Shown here: positions 33,950 to 35,011 of the stretch, in pieces
Layout: every line of letters starts with the position of its first letter
How positions within the stretch are numbered: the first letter of the stretch is position 1
From: Calditrichota bacterium
GTDB lineage: Bacteria > Calditrichota > Calditrichia > RBG-13-44-9 > J042
DNA: 35,011 bases
Assembly (NCBI GenBank): GCA_013150955.1
Contig: JAADJD010000044.1
Span: 1-35,011, forward strand
Direction of reading: 5' to 3'
The notes under the pieces: generated by a model
Seen by the model: only the letters and a program-made list of their open reading frames with translations
Told to the model about the DNA's origin: nothing
Databases searched by the model: none
Program-made: the position numbers and the translations under genes

Positions 33950-34262
33950 GTTGGGTAGCAACTCGGGGAGTCGTGTTACCGTACCCTCGCTCTCCAGAGC
34001 GGGTGTGTGTGAATTGTAGCCCGACTCTCCAGAGTCGGTGCAAGCGTTAAAGAGCTCAAAATCTCCATGCGCAGGCGTAAAGCCTGCGCCTACACTGACA
34101 GCGGAATAATACAGACCCGGTAGCCGCAGGCTTTATGCCTGCGGAATGTTTCGGAAAGAAATAAATTCCCTAACTGAGGGGCAAACGACTCTGGAGAATC
34201 ATGCTACAGTAACACCGCTCTCTGAGCGGTTGCGAGCGCCAGCGAGCAGAATGCTTTCCCGG
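33950..34262 (-). repeat. R2 hairpin-string repeat, inverted copy f
   Basis: This is the reverse-strand copy of R2. It carries GTAGCCCGACTCTCCAGAG, GCGCAGGC/GCCTGCGC, GTAGCCGCAGGCTTTATGCC and the closing GTTTCGGAAAGAAATAAA, the mirror of the R2 opening. A further CACCGCTCTCTGAGCGGTTG hairpin lies near 34213. No gene is supported. Confidence 0.75.
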
Positions 34263-34278
34263 ATAGTGTTTGGTTTAA

Positions 34279-34444
34279 CCCAAAAAGTGCATTTAACCGC
34301 GAATCACACGAATTAAACCAAAATGCATCCACAAAATTACGAATAAATCACGAAAACAAGTTTTCATCCAGATTCAATTCAATTTATTTCATTAATTTTA
34401 TTTTTGTTAATTCGTGTAATTTGTAGGTTATTGCATAATCTGGG
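34279..34444 (-). mobile_element. Element E copy 12
   Basis: A 166-bp copy (CCCAAAAAGTGCATTTAACC to ATTGCATAATCTGGG) has flanks TTTAA and ATTAA (4/5). It lies between two inverted R2 copies. Confidence 0.87.
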
Positions 34445-34625
34445 ATTAAGAAGCCCCGCTGGAGAGTCGTGTTACAGTAGCCCCGTTCTCTGAGCGGGTG
34501 CTTTCGAAGCGAGCTCAAAATCTCCATGCGCAGGCGTAAAGCCTGCGCCTACCCCGACAGCGGAATAATACAGACCCGGTAGCCGCAGGCTTTATGCCTG
34601 CGGTATGTTTCGAAAAGAAATAAAT
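34445..34625 (-). repeat. R2 hairpin-string repeat, inverted copy g
   Basis: This is the reverse-strand copy with GTAGCCCCGTTCTCTGAGCG, GCGCAGGC/GCCTGCGC, CCGCAGGC/GCCTGCGG and the closing TTTCGAAAAGAAATAAA. From CTCAAAATCTCCATGCGCAG to the closing block it is almost identical to copy f, suggesting recent duplication. Confidence 0.75.
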
Positions 34626-34689
34626 CCACTACCTTTTACTTTAATTACCCGACTATCTCTTCAAAAAAGCAGGTGTGAAAATCATCGAA

Positions 34690-34920
34690 GGGGGTGGGAT
34701 TCCCTGCCTGCCTCGCAGCAGTCAGGCAGGGAACCCACGTCCCGCGGAAGCGGGAAGCGGTTTTCAAGATCGCCGCCTAAATCACTCGGCCACCTCTCCA
34801 GATGTGCGAGGAATGAAACTTGGCGGAGGGGGTGGAATTCCCTGCCTGCCTCTTGGCATTCAGGCAGGGAACCCACGTCCCGCGAAAGCGGGAAGCGGTT
34901 TTCAAGACTACCGCCTTAAA
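34690..34920 (+). repeat. R3 tandem pair of three-stem modules
   Basis: Two direct units (34690-34781 and 34828-34920, period 138 bp) are about 85-90 percent identical by eye. Each has three consecutive stems. The first is a 16-bp stem (GTGGG-TTCCCTGCCTG with CAGGCAGGGAACCCAC, one bulge in unit 1). The second is a 5-bp stem CCCGC/GCGGG closed by GGAA in unit 1 and GAAA in unit 2. The third is GCGG/CCGC around a 12-base loop. Both tetraloops fit the GNRA class. Element E copy 13 starts immediately after unit 2. Reading frames across it are repeat-driven and not called. Confidence 0.8.
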
Positions 34921-35011
34921 CCCAAATAATGCACTAAAACCACGAATCACGCGAATGAATCCAATAAATATCAACAAAATAGCGATTAAATCCCGGAACA
35001 CAGTTTTTATC
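34921..35011 (-). mobile_element. Element E copy 13, cut by window end
   Basis: The first 91 bp of a copy (CCCAAATAATGCACTAAAACC onward) are preceded by TTAAA at 34916-34920. The right end is outside the window, so the direct repeat cannot be checked. Confidence 0.82.

Noticed and set aside
34605-34929. Reading frames across the R3 tandem repeat
   Set aside because: The frames repeat with the DNA unit, lack a ribosome site and have low-complexity Gly/Arg/Pro content. The stems explain the sequence better.
1-35011. tRNA or rRNA genes
   Set aside because: No cloverleaf with CCA-type acceptor and T-loop consensus, and no rRNA landmark, was seen by eye; a covariance-model scan was not possible.

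Overview
The window reads as chromosomal DNA of a free-living, respiring bacterium of the Fibrobacterota-Chlorobiota-Bacteroidota side of the tree, most likely Calditrichota or a close relative. This is an inference. It rests on an E1 alpha-beta fusion of the Bacteroidota/Calditrichota kind, an Alternative Complex III operon, a type-B succinate dehydrogenase, and a dipeptidyl peptidase III with the shortened HEXXH zinc motif known from Caldithrix abyssi. I saw no rRNA, tRNA, CRISPR array or phage gene.

Layout. 1-1.1 kb: a toxin-antitoxin pair whose PIN toxin is broken by a small mobile element. 1.3-3.7 kb (minus): fused 2-oxoacid dehydrogenase E1. 4.1-7.0 kb: three-gene proton-translocating transhydrogenase (pntAA-pntAB-pntB). 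7.3-14.9 kb: six-gene Alternative Complex III operon whose first gene fuses a polytopic membrane protein to a cytochrome c domain. 15.3-15.7 kb: two-CBS protein. 15.9-21.2 kb: repeat island carrying an AAA/DUF4143 ATPase and an intact AbrB/PIN pair. 21.2-28.5 kb: single genes (M28 peptidase, DUF72, TauE/SafE permease, DPP III-like lipoprotein, beta-hydroxyacid dehydrogenase, YceI), mostly separated by repeats. 29.0-32.5 kb: sdhCAB. 33.2-33.8 kb (minus): 2-Cys peroxiredoxin. 34-35 kb: second repeat island.

The metabolic genes fit together. The E1 makes acyl-CoA and NADH, succinate dehydrogenase feeds the quinone pool, Alternative Complex III would carry quinol electrons to c-type cytochromes, and the transhydrogenase couples the proton gradient to NADPH. 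The peroxiredoxin handles peroxide.

The most notable signal is the non-coding part. A family of about 165-bp elements with imperfect inverted ends near 38 bp (starting CCC, ending GGG) occurs at least 12 times plus fragments, and I call it element E. Copies are flanked by A/T-rich 5-bp direct repeats that differ between copies but match within a copy. One copy splits the PIN toxin, and removing it with one 5-bp repeat restores the reading frame exactly. Another sits inside a second repeat family whose sister copies show the empty site. The second family (R2) is a string of short hairpins. A third (R3) is a tandem pair of three-stem modules whose apical loops are GGAA and GAAA. No transposase is visible here, so E looks non-autonomous.
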